From: Rhizobium sp. L1K21
Lineage (GTDB): Bacteria > Pseudomonadota > Alphaproteobacteria > Rhizobiales > Rhizobiaceae
NCBI RefSeq assembly: GCF_024055895.1
Contig: NZ_JAMXLE010000005.1
Location: 124,001-188,000, forward strand
Direction of reading: 5' to 3'
DNA: 64,000 bases
A program made the translations under genes and the position numbers. Below are positions 36,120 through 45,953 of the stretch, in pieces (the stretch's first letter is position 1; every line of letters starts with the position of its first letter). Below the pieces are notes generated by a model. The model was not told the origin of the DNA. It searched no databases and saw nothing but the letters and a program-made list of their open reading frames with translations.

Positions 36120-36995
36120 TTATTTGGAATATTCGCGGATCCACTCACCCGTCTTGGCAAGACCGCCGAAGGGGTAGAAGTGGAGGCGAACGTCGCCGTG
36201 GCGGGCAGGATCAATGGCAGTCTCGAGATCCCGCACGAGAGAGTCCGGGCCGGCATTAGACAGAAGCTTACCGATTGAAAGCCCGTATTTCGCCATCACC
36301 TTCGTCGAGGTTCCAACGCCACAGCGCGCTGCAAAGCGCATCAGCGTCTTCACACTGGCAGGTCCCGGAATGCCGACCCGCAGCGGGGCATGGACGCCGG
36401 CTGCCCGCACATCTTCAATCCAGCGCACAACCGGATCGGCATCGAAGGCAAACTGGGTGGTCACGTCGAAATCGAGCCCTTTTTCCTGCAGAATTGCCTG
36501 CTTGTCGGTCAGCGCCTTCCACAGTTGCGGCATGCCGATCTGCGGATGGCCTTCCGGATAGCCGGAAATACCGACCTTGCGGATACCGTATTTCTCCAGA
36601 AGACCCGACTGGATGACGGCAAGGGCATCATTATAAGGGCCTTCAGGCTTGTCGGGGTCGCCTGCAACAACAAAGACATTGGTGATTTCAGCCTCTGACA
36701 CGAGCGCATCGAGAAACTGTTCGAGTTCTGCCTCGGACTTAATACGCCGCGCGGAAATGTGCGACACCGGCACAAAACCGAGCGCCTTGACCTGCTTTGC
36801 CGCAGCGACACGTGCCGGCATTTCTTCACCCGGCAGAAATGTCACCGATACCTGCGTGCCGGGCGCAATCAGATCGCGCGCTTCCGTCAGCGCGGCTGCA
36901 TCCTTGGCCGTGATTTCGATGGAATAATTGTTGATGAGCGAGGTGCTCACCATGTCGCCCTCACGGGGCTGAAATGCCAGATTTGAACGTGCCAT
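36120..36995 (-). CDS. metF: Methylenetetrahydrofolate reductase family protein
   Basis: A 291-residue MetF-family flavoenzyme that makes 5-methyl-tetrahydrofolate for MetH. Blocks include SVTFLPGEEMPARVAAAKQVKALGF, PVSHISARRI, FVVAGDPDKPEGPYNDALAVI, GISGYPEGHP and ITTQFAFDADP-type TTQFAFDADPVV. The N-terminus is shorter and less conserved than in Escherichia coli MetF. It resembles the subset of alphaproteobacterial MTHFR-like proteins linked to one-carbon oxidation, so the direction of reaction in vivo is uncertain. ATG 36995 is the start after GGGAGGGCG. A LysR-type gene is divergent. metH lies 1.8 kb away. Confidence 0.75.
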   Translation of the reverse strand: MARSNLAFQPREGDMVSTSLINNYSIEITAKDAAALTEARDLIAPGTQVSVTFLPGEEMPARVAAAKQVKALGFVPVSHISARRIKSEAELEQFLDALVSEAEITNVFVVAGDPDKPEGPYNDALAVIQSGLLEKYGIRKVGISGYPEGHPQIGMPQLWKALTDKQAILQEKGLDFDVTTQFAFDADPVVRWIEDVRAAGVHAPLRVGIPGPASVKTLMRFAARCGVGTSTKVMAKYGLSIGKLLSNAGPDSLVRDLETAIDPARHGDVRLHFYPFGGLAKTGEWIREYSK

Positions 36996-37028
36996 TCGCA
37001 AAACGCCCTCCCAAGCGGCCAGCTTTAA

Positions 37029-37123
37029 CTGTATACATTGCTGATTGGAGATTAGCATTTGAGGCGGGCATTGCAACGAAAATGTGGTCCGGCAGGAGCA
37101 ATTTCACCACATTATGTATACAG
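37029..37123. promoter_or_regulatory. Paired operator-like sites CTGTATACAT / ATGTATACAG between metF and lysR
   Basis: The two decamers are reverse complements of each other and lie 75 bases apart (37029-37038 and 37114-37123). Each contains the palindrome GTATAC. They flank the metF-like promoter region and are 34 and 119 bases from its start. Such paired sites often bind a dimeric repressor with looping. The regulator is unknown; the adjacent LysR protein usually recognises T-N11-A sites instead. Confidence 0.45.
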
Positions 37124-37266
37124 TGATGCACTTGGTAGGCCCCCCTATATTGGCCATACCATTTCATTTCGCCCCGCGCGGCGAAGCGCAGCATATGAGT
37201 GCTATGCTTGCACGGCAGAGAAAATGGCAATAATCCTCTTCAAAACCATGTATCAGATGAATAGCC

Positions 37267-38163
37267 ATGAGACCGCGACGCTTTCTGCCTTCGATCAGCC
37301 TTCTATCTGCCTTTGAGGCCGTCTTGCGCACCGGCTCAACGGCTGCGGCTGCGCGTGAACTGGATCTCACGCAAAGCACGGTGAGCCGGCTCGTTCAGAA
37401 CCTGGAAAATCAGCTCGGCCACACGCTTTTCGAGCGGCATCGCCAGAGGCTGGTTCCCACCCAGGCCGCACAAGCCTATGGCCGCGATGTGACGCGTGCG
37501 CTTGATCTCATTCAGCGGTCGTCCATGGAGTTCGTGACCAATCCGGGCGGCGGCGCACTTTCATTATCCATCCTGCCTGCTTTTGGCACCCGTTGGCTGG
37601 CCCCGCGGCTGGGCGATTTCCTGGCAAAACATCCGGGCATCACGATCAATCTTGCTACCCGGCTGAAGCGTTTCAATTTTGCGGCAGAAACATTCGATGC
37701 TGCCATTCATTTCGGGGCGGACGACTGGCGCGAGGCCGATCACCTGCGATTGTTCGAAGAACGGATGACGGCATGCATCGCACCAACGGTCGCTTCTGAA
37801 CACCCGATCAACCATCCTGACGATTTGAAGGGCTTGGCCTTGTTGCAGCTCGAAACGCGGCCGACGGCATGGCGCAGCTGGTTTGCCGCGCAAGGGGCCG
37901 ATACGCCGCCCATAACAGGCATGCTGTTTGATCAGTTCGCCACGATGACGCAAGCGGCGATCGCCGGGCTTGGCGTGGCGCTGCTGCCCGATTTTCTGGC
38001 TGATATTGAAATCCGTGAAGGACGGCTTCAACCCGTGCTCAAGCGCTCCATCGCCGGAGCAGGGTCCTATTGGCTCGTCTGGCCTGAAGCGCGGGCCGAT
38101 TATCCCCCGCTTGCAGCCTTTCGCGCGTGGCTGGCTGAAGAGGTGCAGGGTCAGACTGTCTGA
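37267..38163 (+). CDS. LysR-family transcriptional regulator (GcvA-like)
   Basis: A 298-residue LysR regulator. The helix-turn-helix is at residues 19-40 (GSTAAAARELDLTQSTVSRLVQNLE). The effector domain resembles the glycine-cleavage activator GcvA (SILPAFGTRWLAPRLGDFLAKHPG, HFGADDWREADHLRLFEE, GLGVALLPDFLADIEI). It is divergent from the metF-like gene, making that gene the likely target. It therefore could control one-carbon flux (inference). Confidence 0.8.
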   Translation: MRPRRFLPSISLLSAFEAVLRTGSTAAAARELDLTQSTVSRLVQNLENQLGHTLFERHRQRLVPTQAAQAYGRDVTRALDLIQRSSMEFVTNPGGGALSLSILPAFGTRWLAPRLGDFLAKHPGITINLATRLKRFNFAAETFDAAIHFGADDWREADHLRLFEERMTACIAPTVASEHPINHPDDLKGLALLQLETRPTAWRSWFAAQGADTPPITGMLFDQFATMTQAAIAGLGVALLPDFLADIEIREGRLQPVLKRSIAGAGSYWLVWPEARADYPPLAAFRAWLAEEVQGQTV

Positions 38164-38196
38164 GAACCCACCAGTCGATATAACCCTGCGCCGAAT

Positions 38197-38574
38197 TTAG
38201 TTGGTTTCCGCAAGAACAGTACTTTCAGGCTCGAGCAGAGCAGTCTGGTCCGTTGGCATCGGCGTCCGGCCAGACTTTTCAGAAACCGCCACATTGCCCA
38301 TCGATCCATAAACCACAAAGCGGCTTGAATTCGCGGCGGTTTTCAAGGAGCCCGGATCCGTCACATAGGACGAGTAGCGCGGCGGCAGGCGTTCCAGATT
38401 CTGATCGGCCACATCGACCCGCTTCGGCGTGGAGGTCCACGGCACCATGTCGGAAAATGTCTCGAGCGAACTTGGCTGAGACTGGTTGTGGATCATGGTT
38501 CCGACGGTGGCGACTGCAGAGGTGGCTGCAAGCGCTGCGGCAAGACCAAATACGGCAAAAGCAACAGATTTCAT
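38197..38574 (-). CDS. Small exported hypothetical protein
   Basis: A 125-residue protein with a signal-type N-terminus (MKSVAFAVFGLAAALAATSAVA), no recognised domain and no cysteine. The mature part is short and polar (PSSLETFSDMVPWTSTPKRVD, then ERLPPRYSSYVTDPGS). ATG 38574 has GAGGAG 8 bases upstream. It is divergent from metH. Confidence 0.6.
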   Translation of the reverse strand: MKSVAFAVFGLAAALAATSAVATVGTMIHNQSQPSSLETFSDMVPWTSTPKRVDVADQNLERLPPRYSSYVTDPGSLKTAANSSRFVVYGSMGNVAVSEKSGRTPMPTDQTALLEPESTVLAETN

Positions 38575-38683
38575 GACACGCTCCTCAAGTTCCTGGCCGA
38601 TCCATTCCTGCGTTCGGCCTGCTTGATTAGACAATGCTAACGCGCATCTGTTTGTTCCCAGCGTTACAAGGCTCTTGCGGCGC

Positions 38684-38732
38684 TTGCAATCAGCTCAAGT
38701 CTCTATATAATGACATAAACATATCTTTATGT
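38684..38732 (+). promoter_or_regulatory. metH promoter with overlapping inverted repeat ACATAAA-N6-TTTATGT
   Basis: TTGCAA (38684-38689), a 16-base gap and the perfect -10 box TATAAT (38706-38711) form the promoter. The 20-bp inverted repeat at 38713-38732 covers the expected start near 38718. Only about 28 bases separate this from the start codon, too short for a riboswitch. The symmetric AT-rich repeat is the kind bound by ArsR-type, SAM or SAH responsive repressors of methionine genes. The regulator's identity is inference. Confidence 0.65.
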
Positions 38733-38745
38733 GGATGGAGTGACT

Positions 38746-41700
38746 ATGTCTGAGACGATGGACCGCCTGTTCGAAGGCGCCAAGGAAAAGCAAGTCGATG
38801 CACGCGCTGCACTGGAGGCCGCAGCCCGCGAGCGCATTCTGATCCTGGATGGCGCTATGGGCACGCAGATCCAGGGGCTGGGATTTGGCGAAGATCACTT
38901 TCGCGGTCAGCGGTTCGGCGGCTGCGATTGCCATCAGCAGGGCAATAACGATCTTCTGATCCTCACCCAGCCAGCAGCGATTGAAGAGATCCATTATCGC
39001 TACGCCATTGCCGGCGCAGACATTATCGAGACCAATACATTCTCCTCCACCTCCATTGCCCAGGCCGATTACGGCATGGAGGATATGGTCTATGAATTGA
39101 ACCGGGATGGCGCACGCCTTGCCAAACGCGCTGCCAAACGCGCTGAAGCCGAAGACGGCAAGCGCCGTTTTGTGGCAGGCGCGCTCGGCCCGACAAACCG
39201 CACGGCCTCCATATCGCCGGATGTTAACAATCCAGGCTACCGCGCCGTCACGTTTGATGATCTGCGCATTGCCTATGGCGAACAGCTTCGCGGCCTCATC
39301 GATGGTGGCTCCGACATTATTCTGATTGAGACCATTTTCGACACGCTGAATGCCAAGGCTGCGATCTTCGCCTGTTCGGAGATTTTCGAGGAAAAGGGCG
39401 TTGATCTGCCGGTCATGATTTCCGGCACCATCACCGACCTTTCAGGCCGCACGCTTTCCGGCCAGACGCCGACGGCCTTCTGGCATTCGGTGCGCCACGC
39501 CAAGCCTTTCACCATCGGCCTCAACTGTGCGCTCGGGGCCAACGCCATGCGCGCCCATCTGGATGAGATTTCATCGGTTGCCGACACATTCACCTGCGCC
39601 TATCCCAATGCAGGCCTGCCCAACAGTTTCGGCGAATATGACGAAAGCCCGGAATTCATGGCTGCCCAGATCGAGGAGTTTGCGCGCGACGGCCTCGTCA
39701 ACATTGTTGGCGGCTGCTGTGGCTCCACGCCGGAGCATATTCGCGCCATTGCCGAGGCCGTGTCGAAATACCCGCCGCGCCAAGTCCCCGATTTGCCGGT
39801 CCACATGCGTCTATCCGGCCTTGAACCCTTCACGCTGACGGATGAAATTCCCTTCGTGAATGTGGGCGAGCGCACCAACGTGACCGGCTCGGCCAAATTC
39901 CGCAAGCTGATCACTGCCGGCGATTATGCCGAAGCGCTCGATATTGCCCGCAGTCAGGTGGAAAACGGCGCGCAGATCATCGACATCAACATGGATGAGG
40001 GTCTCATCGATTCCAAACAGGTGATGGTCGACTATCTGAACCTGGTGGCCGCAGAGCCCGATATTGCCCGTGTGCCGATCATGATCGATTCCTCCAAATG
40101 GGAAGTGATCGAGGCAGGCCTGAAATGCGTTCAGGGCAAACCGCTTGTTAATTCCATTTCGATGAAGGAAGGCGAGGAAAGCTTCCTCAAGCAGGCCCGC
40201 CTTGCCAAGGCCTATGGCGCGGCCATCGTGGTCATGGCTTTCGACGAAAAGGGTCAGGCCGATACCCATGCGCGCAAAGTGGAAATCTGCACCCGCGCCT
40301 ACAAGCTCTTGACGGAAGAGGTCGGCTTCCCCCCGGAAGATATCGTTTTCGACCCCAATATCTTCGCCGTCGCCACCGGCATTGAGGAACACAACAATTA
40401 CGGCGCAGACTTCATCGCCGCCACGCGCGATATCATCAAAACGCTGCCGCATGTGCATGTGTCGGGCGGGGTGTCCAACCTCTCCTTCTCCTTCCGCGGC
40501 AATGAGCCGGTGCGCGAGGCCATGCATGCCGTCTTCCTCTATCATGCCATTCAGGAAGGCATGGATATGGGCATCGTCAATGCCGGTCAGCTTGCCGTTT
40601 ATGAAACCATTGAGCCGGAACTGCGCGAAGCCTGCGAAGATGTGGTGCTGAACCGTCGCGACGATGCGACCGAGCGGCTTCTGGAGATTGCCGAACGCTT
40701 CAAGGGTGCAGCCGGAAAGGAAGCCAAGGAAAAGGACCTCACCTGGCGCACCTGGCCGGTTGAAAAGCGGCTGGAACATGCCCTCGTCAACGGTATCACC
40801 GAATTCATCGATGCCGACACAGAGGAAGCCCGCCAAGCCGCCGAGCGCCCGCTGCACGTGATTGAAGGCCCGCTGATGGCGGGCATGAATGTGGTCGGCG
40901 ACCTCTTCGGCGCGGGCAAGATGTTCCTGCCCCAGGTGGTGAAATCCGCCCGCGTGATGAAACAGGCCGTTGCCGTTCTGCTGCCCTATATGGAAGCGGA
41001 AAAGCAAAGCAGCGGCAGCCGCCAGACCGCCGGCAAGGTGGTGATGGCAACCGTGAAGGGCGATGTGCACGATATCGGCAAGAACATCGTTGGCGTGGTT
41101 CTGGCCTGCAACAATTACGAGATCATCGACCTTGGCGTGATGGTCCCGGCCGAAAAAATCCTGCAGACCGCCCGCGAGCATAATGCCGATATTATCGGCC
41201 TTTCCGGCCTGATCACACCGTCACTCGACGAAATGGTGCATGTGGCCTCTGAAATGGAGCGGCAGGGTTTTGATATCCCGCTTCTCATCGGTGGGGCGAC
41301 CACAAGCCGGGTGCACACTGCGGTGAAGATCCATCCGCGCTACAAGGCCGGTCAGTCAATCTATGTGACGGACGCCTCGCGCGCCGTGGGGGTAGTCTCA
41401 AATCTTCTGAGCGATGAGCAGAAACCCGGTTACGTCACCGCCATTCAGGAGGAATACCGCAAAGTGGCCGAAGCCCACGAAAAGGCCGAAGCCGCCAAGC
41501 GGCGCATCAGCTATGCCGCGGCCCGCGACAATGCCCACAAGATCGATTGGGCAAATTATACCCCGCCGAAGCCCTCTTTCCTCGGCACAAAAACCTTCGA
41601 GACCTGGGATCTGGCCGAACTGTCAGATTATATCGACTGGACACCCTTCTTCCAGACCTGGGAGTTGAAGGGCCGCTACCCGGCCATTCTCGAGGATGAG

Positions 41701-42507
41701 AAACAGGGCGAAGCTGCCCGCCAGCTTTTTGCCGACGCACAGGCGATGCTGACGAAAATCATCGACGAAAAGTGGTTTGCACCGCGCGCCGTGGTTGGCT
41801 TCTGGCCAGCGAACGCGGTGGGCGATGACGTTCAGCTTTTCACAGATGAGACCCGCGCAGAAAAGCTCGACACATTCTTCACGCTGCGCCAGCAGCTTTC
41901 CAAGCGCGATGGACGGCCCAATGTGGCGCTTTCCGATTTCGTGGCTCCGAAGGACAGCGGCAGGGAAGACTATCTCGGCGGTTTTGTGGTGACCGCAGGC
42001 ATTGAGGAAGTGGCCATTGCCGAACGTTTCGAACGCGCCAATGACGATTATTCCTCCATCATGGTCAAGGCGCTGGCCGACCGTTTTGCCGAAGCCTTTG
42101 CCGAACGCATGCATGAAATGGTGCGCAAGGAACTCTGGGGTTACGGTGCCGATGAAACCTTTGCGCCGCAGGAGCTGATCAGCGAGCCCTATCAGGGCAT
42201 TCGTCCTGCGCCTGGCTATCCCGCCCAGCCCGACCATACGGAAAAGACCACGCTCTTCCGCCTACTGGACGCAGAAAAGACGACTGGCGTGACACTCACC
42301 GAAAGCATGGCCATGTGGCCCGGCTCTTCCGTCTCCGGCCTTTATTTCAGCCATCCGGAAAGCTATTATTTCGGCGTGGCCAAGGTCGAGCGCGACCAGG
42401 TGGAAGATTATGCCGCGCGCAAGGGTATGGACATCGAAGAGGTGGAGCGCTGGCTCGGGCCCATCCTCAATTATGTCCCCGGCCCCAAGGTGCAGGCCGC
42501 CGAATGA
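38746..42507 (+). CDS. metH: Cobalamin-dependent methionine synthase
   Basis: The 1253-residue protein has all MetH modules in order: homocysteine-binding domain ([10 protein letters not shown], zinc Cys in [11 protein letters not shown]), methyltetrahydrofolate domain ([17 protein letters not shown] near residue 375), cobalamin cap and B12 domain ([19 protein letters not shown] near residue 770, with the axial His in DVHDIG), and the AdoMet activation domain ([15 protein letters not shown] near 965, [15 protein letters not shown] near 1150). ATG 38746 follows GGAG with good spacing. It makes methionine from homocysteine. Its B12 supply is not encoded here. Confidence 0.95.
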   Translation: MSETMDRLFEGAKEKQVDARAALEAAARERILILDGAMGTQIQGLGFGEDHFRGQRFGGCDCHQQGNNDLLILTQPAAIEEIHYRYAIAGADIIETNTFSSTSIAQADYGMEDMVYELNRDGARLAKRAAKRAEAEDGKRRFVAGALGPTNRTASISPDVNNPGYRAVTFDDLRIAYGEQLRGLIDGGSDIILIETIFDTLNAKAAIFACSEIFEEKGVDLPVMISGTITDLSGRTLSGQTPTAFWHSVRHAKPFTIGLNCALGANAMRAHLDEISSVADTFTCAYPNAGLPNSFGEYDESPEFMAAQIEEFARDGLVNIVGGCCGSTPEHIRAIAEAVSKYPPRQVPDLPVHMRLSGLEPFTLTDEIPFVNVGERTNVTGSAKFRKLITAGDYAEALDIARSQVENGAQIIDINMDEGLIDSKQVMVDYLNLVAAEPDIARVPIMIDSSKWEVIEAGLKCVQGKPLVNSISMKEGEESFLKQARLAKAYGAAIVVMAFDEKGQADTHARKVEICTRAYKLLTEEVGFPPEDIVFDPNIFAVATGIEEHNNYGADFIAATRDIIKTLPHVHVSGGVSNLSFSFRGNEPVREAMHAVFLYHAIQEGMDMGIVNAGQLAVYETIEPELREACEDVVLNRRDDATERLLEIAERFKGAAGKEAKEKDLTWRTWPVEKRLEHALVNGITEFIDADTEEARQAAERPLHVIEGPLMAGMNVVGDLFGAGKMFLPQVVKSARVMKQAVAVLLPYMEAEKQSSGSRQTAGKVVMATVKGDVHDIGKNIVGVVLACNNYEIIDLGVMVPAEKILQTAREHNADIIGLSGLITPSLDEMVHVASEMERQGFDIPLLIGGATTSRVHTAVKIHPRYKAGQSIYVTDASRAVGVVSNLLSDEQKPGYVTAIQEEYRKVAEAHEKAEAAKRRISYAAARDNAHKIDWANYTPPKPSFLGTKTFETWDLAELSDYIDWTPFFQTWELKGRYPAILEDEKQGEAARQLFADAQAMLTKIIDEKWFAPRAVVGFWPANAVGDDVQLFTDETRAEKLDTFFTLRQQLSKRDGRPNVALSDFVAPKDSGREDYLGGFVVTAGIEEVAIAERFERANDDYSSIMVKALADRFAEAFAERMHEMVRKELWGYGADETFAPQELISEPYQGIRPAPGYPAQPDHTEKTTLFRLLDAEKTTGVTLTESMAMWPGSSVSGLYFSHPESYYFGVAKVERDQVEDYAARKGMDIEEVERWLGPILNYVPGPKVQAAE

Positions 42508-42512
42508 CGGAT

Positions 42513-42628
42513 TTTCTTCTCCCCTTGGGGAGAAGATGCCCGCAGGGCAGATGACGGGTTCTCGCTTATGATTGTGTGGGAACCCCTCATCCGGCCTTTC
42601 AGGCCACCTTCTCCCCAAGGGTAGAAGG
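42513..42628. repeat. RIME-like palindromic intergenic element
   Basis: The element runs from CTTCTCCCCTTGGGGAGAAG (42516-42535, perfect palindrome) through GATGACGGGTTC and GAACCCCTCATC partners to CCTTCTCCCCAAGGGTAGAAGG (42607-42628). It starts about 6 bases after the metH stop and probably works as a 3' structure of the metH message. Modules are shared with 25850-26076 and 45821-45936. Confidence 0.75.
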
Positions 42629-42729
42629 ACATTGCCCACGCCATCTCGATCTTACCTCTGTCATGACCCGGCGGAAAATCCGTTTGCACGCGCTGGATTC
42701 GCCGGGCCAGCGGGAGTAAGAACGCCTCA

Positions 42730-44238
42730 ATGAAGGTTCTCAAAACAAGCCAGCCAAATTTGCACCCCGATATCGTTTGGAAACGCATGTTTTCCGAGCT
42801 GGAACGTGGTGACCAGGGCCTGAATATCCAGATCCGCCGCACTTTGGTTTATTCTATTGAAAGCGGCTTCTTGAAAGCAGGCACACGCCTGCCCTCCAGC
42901 CGCAAACTCTCCACCCTTCTGCAGGTGGCGCGCAACACCGTGACTGCGGCCTATCAGATGCTGATCGACGAGGGGTTTCTGATCTCGCGTGAACGCAGCG
43001 GCATCTTTGTTGCAGAAATCAACCGTCAGAGCGCCACCGAAAATAGCACGCGGGACGCTGCCGCCAAGGACTGGCAGGAGCACTTTGCCATTCATCCCTC
43101 CCGCCAGCGGCAGAATAACAAGCCGCGCGACTGGATGGACTACCCCTACCCCTTTCTCTTCGGTCAGTTCGATCCGCAATTCTTCCCCGCCAACAATTGG
43201 CGCGAGGCGGTGCGCGCCACCTCCAGCGTGCAAGAAATCCACGGCTTTCTCGGTGACCGCATAGACGATGACGATCCCGATCTCGTGGAGCAGCTGCGCG
43301 TCCAGGTTCTGCCCCGGCGCGGTATCTTTGCCGAACCCGAGGAAATCATCGTCACGATTGGATCGCAGCAGGCGCTTTCCATTCTCGTACAGCTTCTTGT
43401 GGGCGCAGATACGCCGACCGGCATCGAAGACCCTTGTTATCCCGATACTCGCAACCTCGTGTCGCTGGCCACCAGCAATGTGCACCGGCTGAACATGGAT
43501 GCGGACGGTGTCTTGCCCGATGCGCTGCTTTCGAAATGCCGGGTGGCATTCTTGACTGTCGGCCACCAATGCCCGACAACGGCAGCCATGCCGCTTGCCC
43601 GCCGAAAGATGCTTCTGGAGGCTGCCGAGCGAAACGACCAGATCCTGATCGAAGACGATTACGAGGCCGATCTTTCGCAGGCCACGCAGTCGGAAATCCC
43701 CTGCCTGAAAAGCCTCGATCAAACGGGCCGCGTCATCTATGTCGGCAGCTTTTCCAAGGCGCTCGCGCCGGGACTCAGGGTCGGCTATATCGTTGCGCCC
43801 AAAGGCGTGATCAGCGAATTGCGTGTGTTGCGCCGCTTGCTGCTGCGCCATCCACCCACCAACAACCAGCGCATTCTGGCCGCTTTCATCGCACTTGGAC
43901 ATTATCGCCAGCATATTCAGAAAACCGGTGTCGTGCTGCAAAAGCGTGCTGATCTGATTGCCCGGCTGATGCCGCAAATTCTGCCGCAATGCACCTGGCG
44001 GCGTGATCCGGGCGCAACAAGTTTCTGGGTTGAAGGGCCTGAAGGGCTGGATAGCCGAAAACTGGCGGAGGCCGCCCGCGCCCGCGGTGTTCTCGTTGAG
44101 GCCGGAGCCATCTTCTTTTCCAACCCAGATGCAGGCCGCCGTTTCTTCCGGCTTGGCTTCACCTCCGTCGCCGAAAGCCGCATTGAAGCAGGTTTGCGTG
44201 TTCTTGCCGAAGTGATGGACGACATCTGCATGGGCTGA
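42730..44238 (+). CDS. MocR/GabR-type regulator (winged helix + aminotransferase domain)
   Basis: The 502-residue protein joins a GntR-type DNA-binding domain (residues 15-95, with SIESGFLKAGTRLPSSRKLSTLLQVARNTVTAAYQMLIDEG parts) to an aminotransferase-like domain. PLP-site features are EDDYEADL near residue 315 and YVGSFSKALAPGLRVGYIVAP near residue 340, including the PLP lysine. It lies directly upstream of a class III aminotransferase on the same strand. MocR proteins usually control such genes, for example TauR of Rhodobacter capsulatus, which controls taurine-pyruvate aminotransferase. Confidence 0.85.
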   Translation: MKVLKTSQPNLHPDIVWKRMFSELERGDQGLNIQIRRTLVYSIESGFLKAGTRLPSSRKLSTLLQVARNTVTAAYQMLIDEGFLISRERSGIFVAEINRQSATENSTRDAAAKDWQEHFAIHPSRQRQNNKPRDWMDYPYPFLFGQFDPQFFPANNWREAVRATSSVQEIHGFLGDRIDDDDPDLVEQLRVQVLPRRGIFAEPEEIIVTIGSQQALSILVQLLVGADTPTGIEDPCYPDTRNLVSLATSNVHRLNMDADGVLPDALLSKCRVAFLTVGHQCPTTAAMPLARRKMLLEAAERNDQILIEDDYEADLSQATQSEIPCLKSLDQTGRVIYVGSFSKALAPGLRVGYIVAPKGVISELRVLRRLLLRHPPTNNQRILAAFIALGHYRQHIQKTGVVLQKRADLIARLMPQILPQCTWRRDPGATSFWVEGPEGLDSRKLAEAARARGVLVEAGAIFFSNPDAGRRFFRLGFTSVAESRIEAGLRVLAEVMDDICMG

Positions 44239-44349
44239 AGATCAGCGCAGAGCCAGATTTTGCTTTTTAAGGTGCCAGTTGCACAGATGCTGTTGCGCTC
44301 GCCTCTCATGTGGTATTCGGGGTCCCTCATCGCTTGAAGGAGATACCCC

Positions 44350-45732
44350 ATGGGCATTGCTGCCAACCCCAACGATATGGGCCACGTTGTAGAGGCCGAC
44401 AAACGCCACGTCTGGCACCATCTGACCCAGCACAAACCCTTTGAGACCGTCGACCCGCGCATCTTCGTTGAAGGCAAGGGCTTGAAGCTCTGGGACGTGA
44501 ACGGCCGCGAATATCTCGATGGCCTGTCTGGCGGCGTGTGGACCGTGAATGTGGGTTACGGTCGTGAAAGCATTGCGGATGCCGTGCGCGAGCAGCTGGT
44601 GAAGCTCAACTATTATGCTGGTGCTTCCGGCTCCATTCCGGGCGCCCTCTTTGCTGAAAAGCTGATTGAGAAAATGCCGGGCCTCACCCGCGTTTATTAT
44701 TCCAACTCCGGCTCGGAGGCCAATGAGAAGGTCTTCAAGATGGTGCGCCAGATTTCGCAGCGCCACCATGGCGGTCGCAAATACAAGATCCTTTACCGCG
44801 AGCGCGATTACCATGGCACCACGCTCGGCGCTCTCGCCGCCGGTGGCCAGGAAGAGCGCAAGGCCCAATATGGACCGTTGCCCGAGGGCTTCGTTTCGGT
44901 TCCGCACTGCCTGGAATATCGCAGCCAGTGGGGCGATATCGACAATTACGGTCAGCGCGCGGCTGACGCCATTGAAGAGGTTATCCTGCGCGAAGGCGCG
45001 GATACGATCGGCGCAATCTGCCTTGAGCCGGTCACCGCCGGCGGTGGCGTCATCACGCCGCCGAAGGGCTATTGGGAACGCGTGCAGGAAATCTGCCGCA
45101 AATACGATATCTTCCTGCATATCGACGAAGTGGTTTGCGGTGTTGGCCGCACCGGCAAGTGGTTCGGCTATCAGCAATATGGCGTCGAACCCGATTTCGT
45201 CACCATGGCCAAAGGTGTTGCCTCCGGTTATGCCGCCATCTCCGTGACGGCGACGACCGAGCGCGTTTTTGAAATGTTCAAGGACGACCCGACCGATCCG
45301 CTATCCTATTTCCGCGATATCTCCACTTTCGGCGGTTGCGTCTCCGGCCCGGCGGCTGCGCTTGAAAACATGCGCATCATTGAAGACGAAGGCCTGCTTG
45401 AAAACACCACTGCCATGGGTGAGCGGCTGATGAACAACCTGCACGCATTGCAGGAACGCCACGCCGTGATCGGTGAGGTGCGCGGCATCGGTCTCTTCTG
45501 CGGTGCTGAACTGGTTGCCGACCGCAAGACGAAGGAGCCGGCTGACGAGAAGAAGGTTCAGGCCGTGGTCGCAGACTGCATCGGCCAGGGCGTCATCATC
45601 GGTGCCACCAACCGCTCGGTTCCAGGCTTCAACAACACGCTCTGCCTCAGCCCCGCACTGATTGCCACCGAAGCCGATATCGACGCAATGACTGGTGCCA
45701 TCGACAACGCGCTGACGAAGGTTTTCGGCTGA
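44350..45732 (+). CDS. Class III aminotransferase, taurine-pyruvate aminotransferase-like
   Basis: A 460-residue PLP aminotransferase. The N-terminus (ADKRHVWHHLTQHKPFE), NSGSEANEKVFKMVRQ, EVVCGVGRTGKWFGYQQYGVEPD and the PLP lysine in TMAKGVASGYAAIS resemble Tpa, which transfers the taurine amino group to pyruvate giving sulfoacetaldehyde. The sulfoacetaldehyde enzyme xsc is not in the window, so other omega-amino substrates are possible. The ribosome site GAAGGAG is 6-12 bases upstream. It sits 111 bases downstream of the MocR gene. Confidence 0.75.
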   Translation: MGIAANPNDMGHVVEADKRHVWHHLTQHKPFETVDPRIFVEGKGLKLWDVNGREYLDGLSGGVWTVNVGYGRESIADAVREQLVKLNYYAGASGSIPGALFAEKLIEKMPGLTRVYYSNSGSEANEKVFKMVRQISQRHHGGRKYKILYRERDYHGTTLGALAAGGQEERKAQYGPLPEGFVSVPHCLEYRSQWGDIDNYGQRAADAIEEVILREGADTIGAICLEPVTAGGGVITPPKGYWERVQEICRKYDIFLHIDEVVCGVGRTGKWFGYQQYGVEPDFVTMAKGVASGYAAISVTATTERVFEMFKDDPTDPLSYFRDISTFGGCVSGPAAALENMRIIEDEGLLENTTAMGERLMNNLHALQERHAVIGEVRGIGLFCGAELVADRKTKEPADEKKVQAVVADCIGQGVIIGATNRSVPGFNNTLCLSPALIATEADIDAMTGAIDNALTKVFG

Positions 45733-45820
45733 AGCCTGAACGCAATTTTGAAATTGAGCCGGGCCTGAAGCAACCGCTTCAGGCCCTTTCTTTTTGGAGA
45801 CGGCCCGAGGCGCTATTTCC

Positions 45821-45936
45821 CCTTCTCCCCTTGGGGAGAAGGTGCCCGTAGGGCGGATGAGGGGTTCTCATTCGCCCTCAGGCTGGAACCCCTCATTGTC
45901 GCGCTGCGCCCGACATTTCTCCCCAAGGGGAGAAAG
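45821..45936. repeat. RIME-like palindromic intergenic element
   Basis: Between the aminotransferase and the convergent SDR gene lie CCTTCTCCCCTTGGGGAGAAGG (45821-45842) and TTTCTCCCCAAGGGGAGAAA (45917-45936), with GGATGAGGGGTTC and GAACCCCTCATTG partners between. Convergent placement makes it a likely bidirectional terminator structure. Confidence 0.75.
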
Positions 45937-45953
45937 AGGGCAACAAAGCAAGA

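Noticed and set aside
38590-38745. SAM or cobalamin riboswitch upstream of metH
   Set aside because: The predicted transcription start is about 28 bases before the start codon, and no conserved aptamer pattern is visible.
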